Part shown: piece by piece, positions 1 to 8,039 of the stretch
Layout of the letters: every line of letters starts with the position of its first letter
Position numbering within the stretch: the stretch's first letter is position 1
Source of the DNA: Kiritimatiellia bacterium
Lineage (GTDB): Bacteria > Verrucomicrobiota > Kiritimatiellia > RFP12 > UBA1067
Direction: 5' to 3'
Assembly: GCA_017936245.1 (NCBI GenBank)
Contig: JAGBFY010000399.1
Span: 1 to 13,603, forward strand
DNA: 13,603 nucleotides
The notes under the pieces: model-generated
Told to the model about the DNA's origin: nothing
What the model saw: the letters and a program-made list of their open reading frames with translations, nothing else
Databases searched by the model: none
Position numbers and translations under genes: made by a program

Positions 1-1605
1 CGCCCCGGTGGCGGTGCCGGCGACAAGGTCTTCTGGAACAGGAACAGTCTGCACTTCATGTATGCTCCGGCCTTTGATTTTAAGTTTATTGAGGGTGCGA
101 AGACGTATAGGTTCATTGTGACGGATGGGAACCTTGACGAACATGTGTTCGTAGCTCCCCAGCCGTGTTCTAGCCTCTCTCCGGTTTGGCTCGCCGTTCC
201 CGTGGGATATGTCAGGGTGCGCGTTGAAGCGCTTGATGCGTGCGAACGGGTCGTCGGAATCGCAGGAACCAGGCGTTTCTGGAAGAGCGCCCCCTATGAG
301 CCGGGCGCGTATCCTCCGAAGCCGTATTCCTACACGGAATGTGCAAAACGTTATTACAGGACGCTTTTCTCGCATACCAACACACAGCATTTTCTGGAAT
401 TCGGACGTCCTGACGGATATACTGATCTTCTTAACATCTATCCGTCAAAGATGAATTCCGCATTGATCAACGGAATGATCCGCTATGCTCAGGTTGATGC
501 CGGACACAAGGAGGATGCAATTGCCATAGCTCGAAGGGCGGCGGACTATACGCTGTCGATATCTCAGCCGGAAGGCGCTCCGTTGGCCCATTTCCCGCCG
601 ACGTACTGGAAAATGGAAGGGCAGAAGAACAATTTCGCCTCCGTCAAATACGCCGGACAGAACATGCTTACCTATCCCGCGATGGTGGCAATGGCGTATC
701 TTAATCTCCATGACGCCGTAGGCGACAGAAAATATCTGGATGCCGCGCTTGCAATTGCGGAAACCTATGAAAAGCTTCAGCTGGAGGACGGTACATGGTT
801 CCTCAAAATGTGGGAGAAGGACGGAAAGCCGGTCGTAGAGGGCAATGGAGGCGTTCCTGTGAAACTGCTCCCGACCGGCATATGCAGTTTCATGGAACGG
901 CTGTCCGGCATTGCGAAGGATGAACGCTGGCGGAAGGTTGCAGACAAGGCGTTTGCCTACATTGAGGAAGGTCCGCTCAAAACCTTTGATTTCGCCCCGC
1001 AGTTCGAGGATACCAGGCCTGCGGCAAATCATGTCGATCTCACATCGGCCGTCGCGTTTGAGATAGCACGATATCTTCTCCAGCGTTTCCCCGGCGATCC
1101 CGCTCGAAGATCTCAGGCACGCGAGATCGTGCGTTGGGTGGAAGATCAGTTCGCTTGCTGGCGCAAGCCGTGCCGGGCGGACGGTAGAGGCATAATCAGC
1201 GAACCCTGGCATGGATTCAATCCGGTGTGGAGTCCGGTATGTTCAATGGAAGATATGGCCTACAAGCGTTATAGAAACTGGTCCGAGTCCTTTGACAACT
1301 GGATTGATGTACCCGGGGTCATGGAGAAATACCGTTGGCAGGTGATGATCAACTCGTTGGCTGGCGGATTGGCCTGCGCATATCTCGATCTATACAGGCT
1401 TGAAGGAGATGAGCTTGCGCTGGCCAAGGCCAAGACGCTGTGCGATTCCATAGTCAAGGTTCAGGCGATGGGCCCGGACGGGGAGATTGCAACTCATTGG
1501 GTGATAAGCGATCTTACCGGTGTGAAATGCATAAACAATTGGACGAACTGCGGCGTTGGGGCGGCAATGGCGCTTCAGGAGATGGCTTCGGTGGTGGAAA
1601 GATAG
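1..1605 (+). CDS. Putative (alpha/alpha)6-barrel glycan-active enzyme with N-terminal beta-sandwich, 5' partial
   Basis: The reading frame is open from base 1, so the ATG at 58 is probably internal and the true start, with any signal peptide, lies upstream. Counting from that ATG, residues 1-75 look like an Ig/Fn3-like beta-sandwich (alternating strands ending in V-R-V-R-V-E-A-L-D, then FWK), the kind of module found before heparinase-like catalytic domains. Residues about 90-515 are helical pairs typical of a six-hairpin toroid: repeated 'Y-L-D-A-A-L-A-I-A' and 'W-R-K-V-A-D-K-A-F' hairpins, the aromatic loops PPTYWK (180-185) and WHGFNPVW (384-391), and a final WTNCGVGAA helix. This fold hosts glycosidases, polysaccharide lyases and uronate epimerases. 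I do not recognise the family and cannot name the catalytic residues. The gene ends with TAG and is followed 33 bases later by the next gene, so the two are likely co-transcribed. Confidence 0.72.
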   Translation, partial: RPGGGAGDKVFWNRNSLHFMYAPAFDFKFIEGAKTYRFIVTDGNLDEHVFVAPQPCSSLSPVWLAVPVGYVRVRVEALDACERVVGIAGTRRFWKSAPYEPGAYPPKPYSYTECAKRYYRTLFSHTNTQHFLEFGRPDGYTDLLNIYPSKMNSALINGMIRYAQVDAGHKEDAIAIARRAADYTLSISQPEGAPLAHFPPTYWKMEGQKNNFASVKYAGQNMLTYPAMVAMAYLNLHDAVGDRKYLDAALAIAETYEKLQLEDGTWFLKMWEKDGKPVVEGNGGVPVKLLPTGICSFMERLSGIAKDERWRKVADKAFAYIEEGPLKTFDFAPQFEDTRPAANHVDLTSAVAFEIARYLLQRFPGDPARRSQAREIVRWVEDQFACWRKPCRADGRGIISEPWHGFNPVWSPVCSMEDMAYKRYRNWSESFDNWIDVPGVMEKYRWQVMINSLAGGLACAYLDLYRLEGDELALAKAKTLCDSIVKVQAMGPDGEIATHWVISDLTGVKCINNWTNCGVGAAMALQEMASVVER

Positions 1606-1638
1606 CATATTTCAATTAAGGAAAGAGGGGAGACGGTT

Positions 1639-4128
1639 ATGACAAAAAGAGATATGATTGCCAGCATTGCGACAGGGAAGTATCTTGCTGTTTCGATGAC
1701 GATGTTCTGTTCGATACTGTATGCCGATTCTGTGGAATTGAAGAACGCTTGGACGTCCTGTGGCCGTACGTTGCGCGTTTATGACGGTACCCAGATCGAT
1801 AATGTTCGCCATGTGGATGTTGAGGGGGCGGACGAGGTCGTGCTTTCGCTGAGAGCGGCATCTCCAAAGAACGAGAACCCCACATTCAAGATTCTTGCCG
1901 AATACGGCTCGTGCGAATCGAACGGGTGTATGCGCATTTCTTTCAATTCAAGACACGAGAGGCGCATCTGCGGATATTTCGGCGGCAAGCGCATCTTTTC
2001 GCGGGCGGGAATTCTTGATGACGGAAAGCTTCATCATGTAGCCCTCTCGGTTTTGCGAGGGAAACGCATGGCGCTCTATGTCGATGGAGTGGAGGTGGGT
2101 TTCTCTGAAGCGCCTGATTATCAATTTCCGAAGGGATATCTTGCCATTGCGCAGCGTGTGTACACTCTTGATCCTTTTGATGCCGATTGGTGGAAGCGGT
2201 ATTGGGCGACCCTCCATTTTCGCGGGATCGTAGATGACGTGGTTTTGCGCAGCGGATCTTTCGATCCGTCATCTGTTGCGGGTGGGGCATATCCGCGAAC
2301 GGTGGAGTACACCATAAAACCCGATCCGTTCGGATGTATGCCCAAATGGGAGAAGCCCAAAACGACCCGTAGGTATCTGCACGGTCCTTTTTCCGAACGG
2401 ATGTACACATTTTGGCGTGAAGGAAAGATTGTCTATGGCGATGTCGAACATACTCCCGACTGGTCGCTTCATCCCAAAAAACTTGAAGGTCACGCGATTT
2501 GGCTTGTGCATGGGAAAGATGATAAGTCGTTCGACTTCAGGTCTGCGCAGTTGAGTGTGACTGAAGACGGCATCCCGGAACACTCTCAGACTTGGCGTGA
2601 CGGGGATATGGAGGTGACGCTTTCCGCTGCCGTTCCGTTCGGACGAAAACCGACGGGGCATGTGAGGCTTTCAGTTAAAAACAATGGTGCAGGGAGAATT
2701 GTTCATCCATTCGCGTTCCTTGTCCGCGCGGACAAGGAAATGAGTCTGGTCTTCGATGCCCCGGACGTGTATCGCATATACAATCCTGCGGTGGAATCGT
2801 GGTTTGCGATGCAAACCACAAATCTTGTCTTTTCCGGGAAAGTCGTTCGATGCGGAGACAGGTTCGTCGCGGCGCATGGAGATGGCTTTTCGTGGGATGC
2901 CAAGAAGGGTGCCATGCGCTTCACCGTTGCGCTGGAGTCAGGCGAGACGTGCTGTTTCGAGCTTGATATCGGGAAAGGAGCCGGTGACACATTGAGTTAT
3001 GATCAAGCTGTGGAATCGATGAGGTTTTCATGGAAGGGTGAGTTGGCGAAGCTCAGTCTTTCAAAGCTTCCAGCTGACAAAGCAACCGCATGTCTTGCCA
3101 GAAATTTTGCCGTGCAGATGCTGCAGTGCCTTGCGATGCCGACCGACGGCGATTTTGTCCTTCCTCGCCAAGGAGGTCTGCAGCGTTTCGTTTGGCCGTG
3201 GGATGCGGCGGATTTCCTTGCCGGTCTTGATCTTGTCGGTTATGGCGGTTATGTCAGGAAGGTTATTGATTTCTATTTCGGGCAATGCCAGCAGGCAAGC
3301 GGCGAGTTCGGCCCGTTCAGACACAAGTGGGCGTGCGACACGGCCTGTGTGCTGGAAAGTTTTGCAAATCATTGCATTGTTGCGAATGATACCGACTGTT
3401 GGAGGAGGTATCGCGACTCTGCGATGCGGGCGTTCGGGTGGATCGAACGCAAGCGTCTGTCGGGCGGCGGACTCTTCCCCTCCATGATATCCACCGACGC
3501 AGGTGTCGCCACCCGTCACTGGGTTATGACCGATGCGCGCAACGTGCTCGCGTACAAGAAGCTCATCAAGGCTGCGGAGTTCTTCAGGGATGATAATCTT
3601 CTTGCGCTTAAAACGGCAGAGGGGCAATATCGTGCAGAAATGGTGAAGGTGTTGGATGTCTGGAGGGCGAAATATGCCGGTATGGACGAGTTGCGCATAC
3701 CAAGCACAACGGATGGGGAGGAGGATGATGCACTTGAGCGGTTGCGCAGTACAGGCCCCGGCGCACTCATAGGTATAGGAGTGCTTACAGAGGATGAACT
3801 CTTCCGTGTGCGCCGCTGGCTGTTGAGGCGCGGGTATGCCCATGAAAATGGACTGTACAAAAATTTCGCTTCCCGCGATTCGGCATGTGCGCACCACATA
3901 TGGTACACTACGTCCGGAGAACTTTTGTGGTCGAGGGCATGGCTTAGTGTGGGTCGGAAGGATATGGCGGAAAAAGCTCTTGAAGCCTGTATGCTTACGG
4001 CTGTCACCGACGAATACTATGTGGGTGAGCGTTATCATGATGCGAATCCGTGGTATTATCCCTGGAGTCCGAACGCTTCGGGCATGGGACGTATCTTGCA
4101 GATGATTTCGGAAATCAAAAAACAATAA
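1639..4128 (+). CDS. Exported LamG-like plus six-hairpin glycosidase-like protein
   Basis: An 829-residue protein probably secreted across the inner membrane: residues 1-29 form a signal peptide ending in L-Y-A before D-S. Residues about 58-208 resemble a LamG/concanavalin A-like sandwich, with the hallmark 'DDGKLHHVALSV...ALYVDGVEVG' strands at 127-154. Residues about 245-445 are beta-rich, like the super-sandwich that precedes many (alpha/alpha)6 enzymes. Residues about 475-829 are the helical barrel, with WPWDAADF at 519-526, the acidic/aromatic segments GEFGPF (555-560) and WACD (564-567), and an aromatic C-terminal loop (NPWYYPWSPN, 803-812). W-P-x-D motifs line active sites in some six-hairpin glycosidases, so hydrolysis of a glycan is likely, but the family and substrate are unknown. 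A GAGGGGAG purine run at 1625-1632 precedes the ATG. It lies 9 bases upstream of the repeat-protein gene and is probably coupled to it. Confidence 0.78.
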   Translation: MTKRDMIASIATGKYLAVSMTMFCSILYADSVELKNAWTSCGRTLRVYDGTQIDNVRHVDVEGADEVVLSLRAASPKNENPTFKILAEYGSCESNGCMRISFNSRHERRICGYFGGKRIFSRAGILDDGKLHHVALSVLRGKRMALYVDGVEVGFSEAPDYQFPKGYLAIAQRVYTLDPFDADWWKRYWATLHFRGIVDDVVLRSGSFDPSSVAGGAYPRTVEYTIKPDPFGCMPKWEKPKTTRRYLHGPFSERMYTFWREGKIVYGDVEHTPDWSLHPKKLEGHAIWLVHGKDDKSFDFRSAQLSVTEDGIPEHSQTWRDGDMEVTLSAAVPFGRKPTGHVRLSVKNNGAGRIVHPFAFLVRADKEMSLVFDAPDVYRIYNPAVESWFAMQTTNLVFSGKVVRCGDRFVAAHGDGFSWDAKKGAMRFTVALESGETCCFELDIGKGAGDTLSYDQAVESMRFSWKGELAKLSLSKLPADKATACLARNFAVQMLQCLAMPTDGDFVLPRQGGLQRFVWPWDAADFLAGLDLVGYGGYVRKVIDFYFGQCQQASGEFGPFRHKWACDTACVLESFANHCIVANDTDCWRRYRDSAMRAFGWIERKRLSGGGLFPSMISTDAGVATRHWVMTDARNVLAYKKLIKAAEFFRDDNLLALKTAEGQYRAEMVKVLDVWRAKYAGMDELRIPSTTDGEEDDALERLRSTGPGALIGIGVLTEDELFRVRRWLLRRGYAHENGLYKNFASRDSACAHHIWYTTSGELLWSRAWLSVGRKDMAEKALEACMLTAVTDEYYVGERYHDANPWYYPWSPNASGMGRILQMISEIKKQ

Positions 4129-4133
4129 GGAGG
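4127..4133 (+). promoter_or_regulatory. Strong Shine-Dalgarno overlapping the upstream stop codon
   Basis: AAGGAGG begins inside the TAA stop (4126-4128) of the LamG/six-hairpin gene and ends four bases before the ATG at 4138. This supports 4138 as the start, although the spacing is short and a second in-frame ATG at 4147 (13-base spacing) is possible. The overlap suggests translational coupling of the two genes. Confidence 0.7.
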
Positions 4134-4137
4134 TGTT

Positions 4138-6606
4138 ATGCATACAATGGTAATTTCAGGCAATGCTGTTGCCGGTAAAATCTGTCTGATGGCTTCGCTG
4201 ATCTCTTTCATGCTGCATGCAGATCTGATTGAGCTTAGTGCAACTTGGACATTTGGGTATAACTTCAATTCTGGCGAGGCATGGGTGGGTGGCGAGCCCG
4301 CCGCCGCCGGAAATGATTATCTGGTTTCTCAAGATCGCCAATTGCAGATAGGAACTGGTAGCGCTGTCCCAGATGTGCCTTTTCAATTTCCTGGTGATTC
4401 CCTTATTATCGGTGATGTCAATGGAGCAGGAGGGGTGCTTTGTCATGGAGGCGCCGCCGATATTACCATTCGCAATCTTGTGCTGGCCAAGGGACATTAT
4501 TGGTCTTACTATACTTGGGGGTATTCGGGTACGTCCAAGCTGAGAGGCGCAGCCACGGTTGTTTCATCGGTTAAAGATCCATTTACAATAACACTCGGTT
4601 CCAATTCCAGCTCGCACAAAGGATTGGACTGGTACATGCCTATATCGGGAGATGTCGGTTCTTGTATTTTGTTTTCCGGATCGTCGGGGAATGTAGTCAT
4701 GAATATGCATTCAGGCAGTCCCAATTACCGTGGCTCAATGCATTTAAGTGGCGAACTTGTTCAATTTGGGATTGCATCGTCAGATTCGCTTGGCGGCAAG
4801 ATGGAGACATTCAATGAAAAAGCACTTGTCATCAGAAAGCAGGCAACATTGACTGTTTTGAACAATGGTGTTTCCTTGGCGTCATCCGATAATCGCGGCA
4901 TATATGTGGAATCGACTGGCGGAAACGTGAAGGTTCCGTCCAACATGTCAATGACCATCGGCTGGCCAATTTCTGGCGAGGGTGTGCTCACGAAATCAGG
5001 TGCAGGATCGCTGTGTCTTTCAAATTCCGTGTCGTGCGCATCGATTGCCGTTAATGAAGGTTCTATCATAGCATCTTCCGGGACGACAGTTTCGCTTTCG
5101 AAGGTGAGATTTGAAGGTGGCGTTTTGGGAGTGAGCGTTGGATGTGGTATGCTTGTTGCTTCATCGGTGGAAGTTGCCGATGGCGGCAGGATTCCGGTTA
5201 AGATACTGGGTGAAGCGGTTGTTGGAACTGAAATCCCCTTTTTGACTGCCAAGAAAGGGACGTTCAAGAAAGATGATTTTTACGTATGCGCAGGAACGGG
5301 AGCCTATGGCGCTCCTTTTGCCGAGGTCAGAGTTTCCGAGTCCGGTGAAGATGATCTCTTCTCGCTTGTTGTCGTTCCGGTTGTGGAAACTGATGGAGAT
5401 GGAGACAATGGCATCTTCCATACGACCGAAGGGATCCATTGGACGGACGGTCTGCCGGTTCATTCCGGGGCTGCATATCTGGTAAGCGCTTCATCCGCTT
5501 CTAAGACGTTTCGGGATGTGACCTCGACGGAAGTGCCGGACTATGTTTTCCCGGGGCAGTCATTGACGCTTGCGGGAGTGAATTCAGCCACATCCGCCAA
5601 GTTGAGTATTTTTTCGGAGACGTTTGAGGGCAATCTGCGGTTCTATAACGGGACGAAGATTTCCTTTGGCCGTACGCTTCCGGTTATCAAGGGGAACTTG
5701 GAGGTGAATACGACAACCTCCGGTGATAACGGAATGATGGTTACGGTAAATGCCGCCACGACTGCAACCGTTGAATCTGTCGTCAGCGGAGCAGGATGGA
5801 TGTATTTCAACAACTACTCATCTGCCGGCACCGTAGGTATGATCGAGTTTACCGCCACAAATACATATACGGGAGGAATGCATTTGTACGGGGGCACCAA
5901 GTTTGTGTGTCTACGCATATCTGACGAGCGAAATTTGGGGGTAAATCCGGTAACATTTAATGAAAATGCTTTGTATCTCCAAAAAGGCGCTGTGCTTCAT
6001 CCTAAAGGTTCTGTTACAATTGACGATCAGAATCGAGGAGTGAGGCTTGATAGCAGTAACTGGATTACGACAGATGAAGGTGAGACAACCACTATCGCAT
6101 CTCCTGTATCCGTGGGGGCATCTTCCCTGTATGTCAATGGCGGCGGGACTCTCTTCTTCGGCGGTGTTCTGGCTCGCAGCGGCTCATCGGTGAACAATGT
6201 ATTTACTGTCGAAAATGGATTTCTCAAGGGAGGGTCCGCGAATACCTTTGACGTCGTAAAGGTTGTGTATTCGGAAAACGGAGGGCTTGCGGCGGACCGC
6301 GTCACTGATTCCTCCGATTCGCGCAGCATTTACGGTACGATATTGTCAAATCCTGATACGGTATTCCCCGCAAAGCTCAAGGTGCGCATAGATTATGGTG
6401 ATGATTTGCCGTCGTATGGCGAGCCGGTGCCGTTCCTTACCGTTCCGGAGGCCGTTGCGCAATCGCTCGGCGACAATGTGGAGTTTGTCGACAATCTCGA
6501 GAGAGGCAGATGGTATCTCGTTCGCGATGATGTAACTGTCGACGGGAAAGCTTTTGTTCGGTATTCGGCAAGATATGAAAAAGGCTTTGCCGTAATTCTG
6601 CGCTGA
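4138..6606 (+). CDS. Exported autotransporter-type beta-helix repeat protein with two homologous units
   Basis: An 822-residue protein rich in Gly, Ser, Thr, Val and Asn, with a signal peptide over residues 1-28 (ends M-L-H-A before D-L). The body is predicted parallel beta-helix or stacked beta strands. It has passenger-type motifs: 'LTKSGAGSLCLS' at 284-295 and 'TATNTYTGGMHLYGG' at 572-586 match the pattern of passenger-associated transport repeats. Two units of about 370-390 residues are homologous (about 45-412 and 430-822). There is no C-terminal outer-membrane beta-barrel, no PEP-CTERM or LPXTG-like tail and no obvious sorting helix, so the protein ends on the repeat domain. Role is inferred only: a surface or extracellular structural, adhesive or glycan-holding protein. 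It sits between enzyme genes and probably shares their transcript. It has more AT-rich stretches than the flanking enzyme genes. Confidence 0.75.
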   Translation: MHTMVISGNAVAGKICLMASLISFMLHADLIELSATWTFGYNFNSGEAWVGGEPAAAGNDYLVSQDRQLQIGTGSAVPDVPFQFPGDSLIIGDVNGAGGVLCHGGAADITIRNLVLAKGHYWSYYTWGYSGTSKLRGAATVVSSVKDPFTITLGSNSSSHKGLDWYMPISGDVGSCILFSGSSGNVVMNMHSGSPNYRGSMHLSGELVQFGIASSDSLGGKMETFNEKALVIRKQATLTVLNNGVSLASSDNRGIYVESTGGNVKVPSNMSMTIGWPISGEGVLTKSGAGSLCLSNSVSCASIAVNEGSIIASSGTTVSLSKVRFEGGVLGVSVGCGMLVASSVEVADGGRIPVKILGEAVVGTEIPFLTAKKGTFKKDDFYVCAGTGAYGAPFAEVRVSESGEDDLFSLVVVPVVETDGDGDNGIFHTTEGIHWTDGLPVHSGAAYLVSASSASKTFRDVTSTEVPDYVFPGQSLTLAGVNSATSAKLSIFSETFEGNLRFYNGTKISFGRTLPVIKGNLEVNTTTSGDNGMMVTVNAATTATVESVVSGAGWMYFNNYSSAGTVGMIEFTATNTYTGGMHLYGGTKFVCLRISDERNLGVNPVTFNENALYLQKGAVLHPKGSVTIDDQNRGVRLDSSNWITTDEGETTTIASPVSVGASSLYVNGGGTLFFGGVLARSGSSVNNVFTVENGFLKGGSANTFDVVKVVYSENGGLAADRVTDSSDSRSIYGTILSNPDTVFPAKLKVRIDYGDDLPSYGEPVPFLTVPEAVAQSLGDNVEFVDNLERGRWYLVRDDVTVDGKAFVRYSARYEKGFAVILR
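4270..5373 (+). repeat. Internal repeat unit A of the beta-helix protein
   Basis: Encodes residues about 45-412. It begins with a Trp/Gly-rich stretch and YLVS (61-64), then F-P-G-D-S-L-I-I (84-91), Y-R-G-S-M-H-L (197-203), T-F-N-E-K-A-L (224-230), D-N-R-G-I-Y-V (251-257) and closes near the I-P-F-L-T strand (366-370). The same markers occur in the same order in unit B. Boundaries are approximate. Confidence 0.7.
5425..6603 (+). repeat. Internal repeat unit B of the beta-helix protein
   Basis: Encodes residues about 430-822. Markers matching unit A: YLVS (447-450), F-P-G-Q-S-L-T-L (471-478), Y-T-G-G-M-H-L (577-583), T-F-N-E-N-A-L (606-612), Q-N-R-G-V-R-L (631-637) and V-P-F-L-T (764-768). 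The similarity is clear at the protein level but strongly diverged in DNA, so the duplication is old. It is preceded by a short Asp/Gly linker (418-424). Confidence 0.7.
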
Positions 6607-6632
6607 TTTATGGCTATAAACAGGATGTTGAG

Positions 6633-8015
6633 ATGAACATGGTCAAACTGTCCGCTTTGGCGGCGATGGTGTGTCTGTGCGGTTGTGAGGAAATGCAGAA
6701 ACTTGAATATCCAATTCCTCAGGTTGTGGGGCATTCCGATGAAATCGGTTTTGTCCGCATAGCAGGCGCAGAGAACGCCAAGGGCGCCAAGGAGCGTTTC
6801 GCGAGGAAGAAGGTGTGTCTCATCGCAACCCGCGTCAAAAAGGGGACTGAAGGCTACGACGATCGCGCCGTGCGCGACAGGGAGATATTCGCGGCCATCA
6901 GGAACGGACTGGACTTCTTCGAGTATCACGATCCGTTGCCGGATGTTGTGTCGATCCAGATGCATGATGCCGGTGTGAAGACGATACGCCATATCGAAGA
7001 TCCTCTCGATGTGCAGCCCTCCGCCGACCTCGGGGTCAAATATCTTGTTTCCCCCGATCCGGAAAAGACAAAGGCTGCGCTTCTTGAACTGAAAAGGCGC
7101 ATGGAAGGGCCAGTGGACGCGTCGCAGTTCCGCGTGCGGGATCCGTTCATCTTGGCCGACGCCGCCACGAAGACATACTACCTCTACGAAACCACGCCAT
7201 GGAATACCGGACGTGGCGTGAACGTGCGCACGTCGAAAGATCTCAAAATCTGGAGTGCGCCGAAGCGCGTGATGAATATGCCGAAGCATGTGAAGTGTAG
7301 AAGCATATGGGCACCGGAGGTGCATGAATACAAGGGCAAATACTATCTCTTCGCAACGCCTACGCTTGAACCGGATCCGAAGTTTCCGATAAAATCCATG
7401 TCGGACGATCCTGATTTCGCTCCGCCGGAGTGCTATGCGCTGACGCGACGCGGCACATGGATATGGAAGGCGGATTCGCCTCTCGGCCCGTTCAGGGAAC
7501 ATTCCGACATGAGCGCCACGCCGCATGACTATGTTGCGCTTGATGGCACTCTGCTTGTGGATCCTGACGGTTCGCCGTGGATGATATACTGCCATGAATG
7601 GACGCAGATGAAAATCGGGCGCATGGATGCTGGGCGTTTGAAGGATGATCTTTCGGGGCTTGCCGAAAAGCCGGTCGAGCTGTTTCGCGCCGATACTCCG
7701 TTCGGCTCGGGTCATGTGACGGACGGCCCGTACTGCTACCGCTCGCCGAAGAGCGGCAGGCTGTTCATGATATGGAGCACGTTCTGCAGAAAGTCCTATT
7801 CTGTGATTTCATGTGAATCCAAAAGCGGAAAAGCGTTGGGGCCGTGGGGGAATTTCAAGACCGTGTTCGCCGACAATGGAGGGCACGGAATGATACTCAA
7901 GACGTTCGATGGCGAACTGAAGCTTGTGATGCACAAGCCTGAGGTGCGGGGAGTGGAGAGACTTACGCTTTTCAACCTTAGGGATGACGGCAGCTCGCTG
8001 AAAGTTGTAGAATAA
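6633..8015 (+). CDS. Lipoprotein glycoside hydrolase family 43 (five-bladed beta-propeller)
   Basis: A 460-residue protein whose leader ends L-C-G-C with Cys18, a lipobox, so it is probably anchored in a membrane. Residues 165-455 form a GH43 propeller: V-R-D-P-F with the expected base Asp170, W-A-P-E-V at 226-230, the L-D-G-T-L segment with the expected pKa-tuning Asp304, T-D-G-P at 363-366 where the general acid lies, and G-G-H-G-M-I at 416-421 carrying the conserved His. GH43 enzymes cleave arabinose-, xylose- or galactose-containing linkages with inversion; the substrate here cannot be read from the sequence. Two oddities: the acid position is Asp364 rather than the usual Glu, and residues 30-155 are not propeller and faintly resemble the C-terminal part of a glycerophosphodiesterase TIM barrel. 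AGGA at 6622-6625 supports the ATG at 6633; another ATG lies at 6639. It follows the repeat gene by 26 bases. Confidence 0.85.
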   Translation: MNMVKLSALAAMVCLCGCEEMQKLEYPIPQVVGHSDEIGFVRIAGAENAKGAKERFARKKVCLIATRVKKGTEGYDDRAVRDREIFAAIRNGLDFFEYHDPLPDVVSIQMHDAGVKTIRHIEDPLDVQPSADLGVKYLVSPDPEKTKAALLELKRRMEGPVDASQFRVRDPFILADAATKTYYLYETTPWNTGRGVNVRTSKDLKIWSAPKRVMNMPKHVKCRSIWAPEVHEYKGKYYLFATPTLEPDPKFPIKSMSDDPDFAPPECYALTRRGTWIWKADSPLGPFREHSDMSATPHDYVALDGTLLVDPDGSPWMIYCHEWTQMKIGRMDAGRLKDDLSGLAEKPVELFRADTPFGSGHVTDGPYCYRSPKSGRLFMIWSTFCRKSYSVISCESKSGKALGPWGNFKTVFADNGGHGMILKTFDGELKLVMHKPEVRGVERLTLFNLRDDGSSLKVVE

Positions 8016-8028
8016 ATCGGTTTGCGAA

Positions 8029-8033
8029 AAGGA
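8029..8033 (+). promoter_or_regulatory. Ribosome binding site deciding the ATG at 8040
   Basis: AAGGA lies six bases before the ATG at 8040. The longest open frame starts at a TTG at 8022, but that codon is upstream of this site and only adds five charged or polar residues and a glycine before the signal peptide. The ATG at 8040 is therefore preferred. Confidence 0.65.
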
Positions 8034-8039
8034 AAGAAA

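Noticed and set aside
3061..4143. Long open frame on the minus strand (360 codons)
   Set aside because: It lies entirely opposite the well-supported six-hairpin gene, its translation is rich in Arg, His and Cys without domain pattern, and no ribosome site precedes it.
4270..6603. The two similar units as a recent DNA duplication or recombination repeat
   Set aside because: The similarity is visible only in short protein motifs; the DNA is too diverged for a recent event.
6393..7715. Minus-strand open frame of 440 codons
   Set aside because: It spans the end of the repeat gene and most of the GH43 gene in antisense; the GH43 motifs on the plus strand are decisive and the antisense product is compositionally unlike a protein family.
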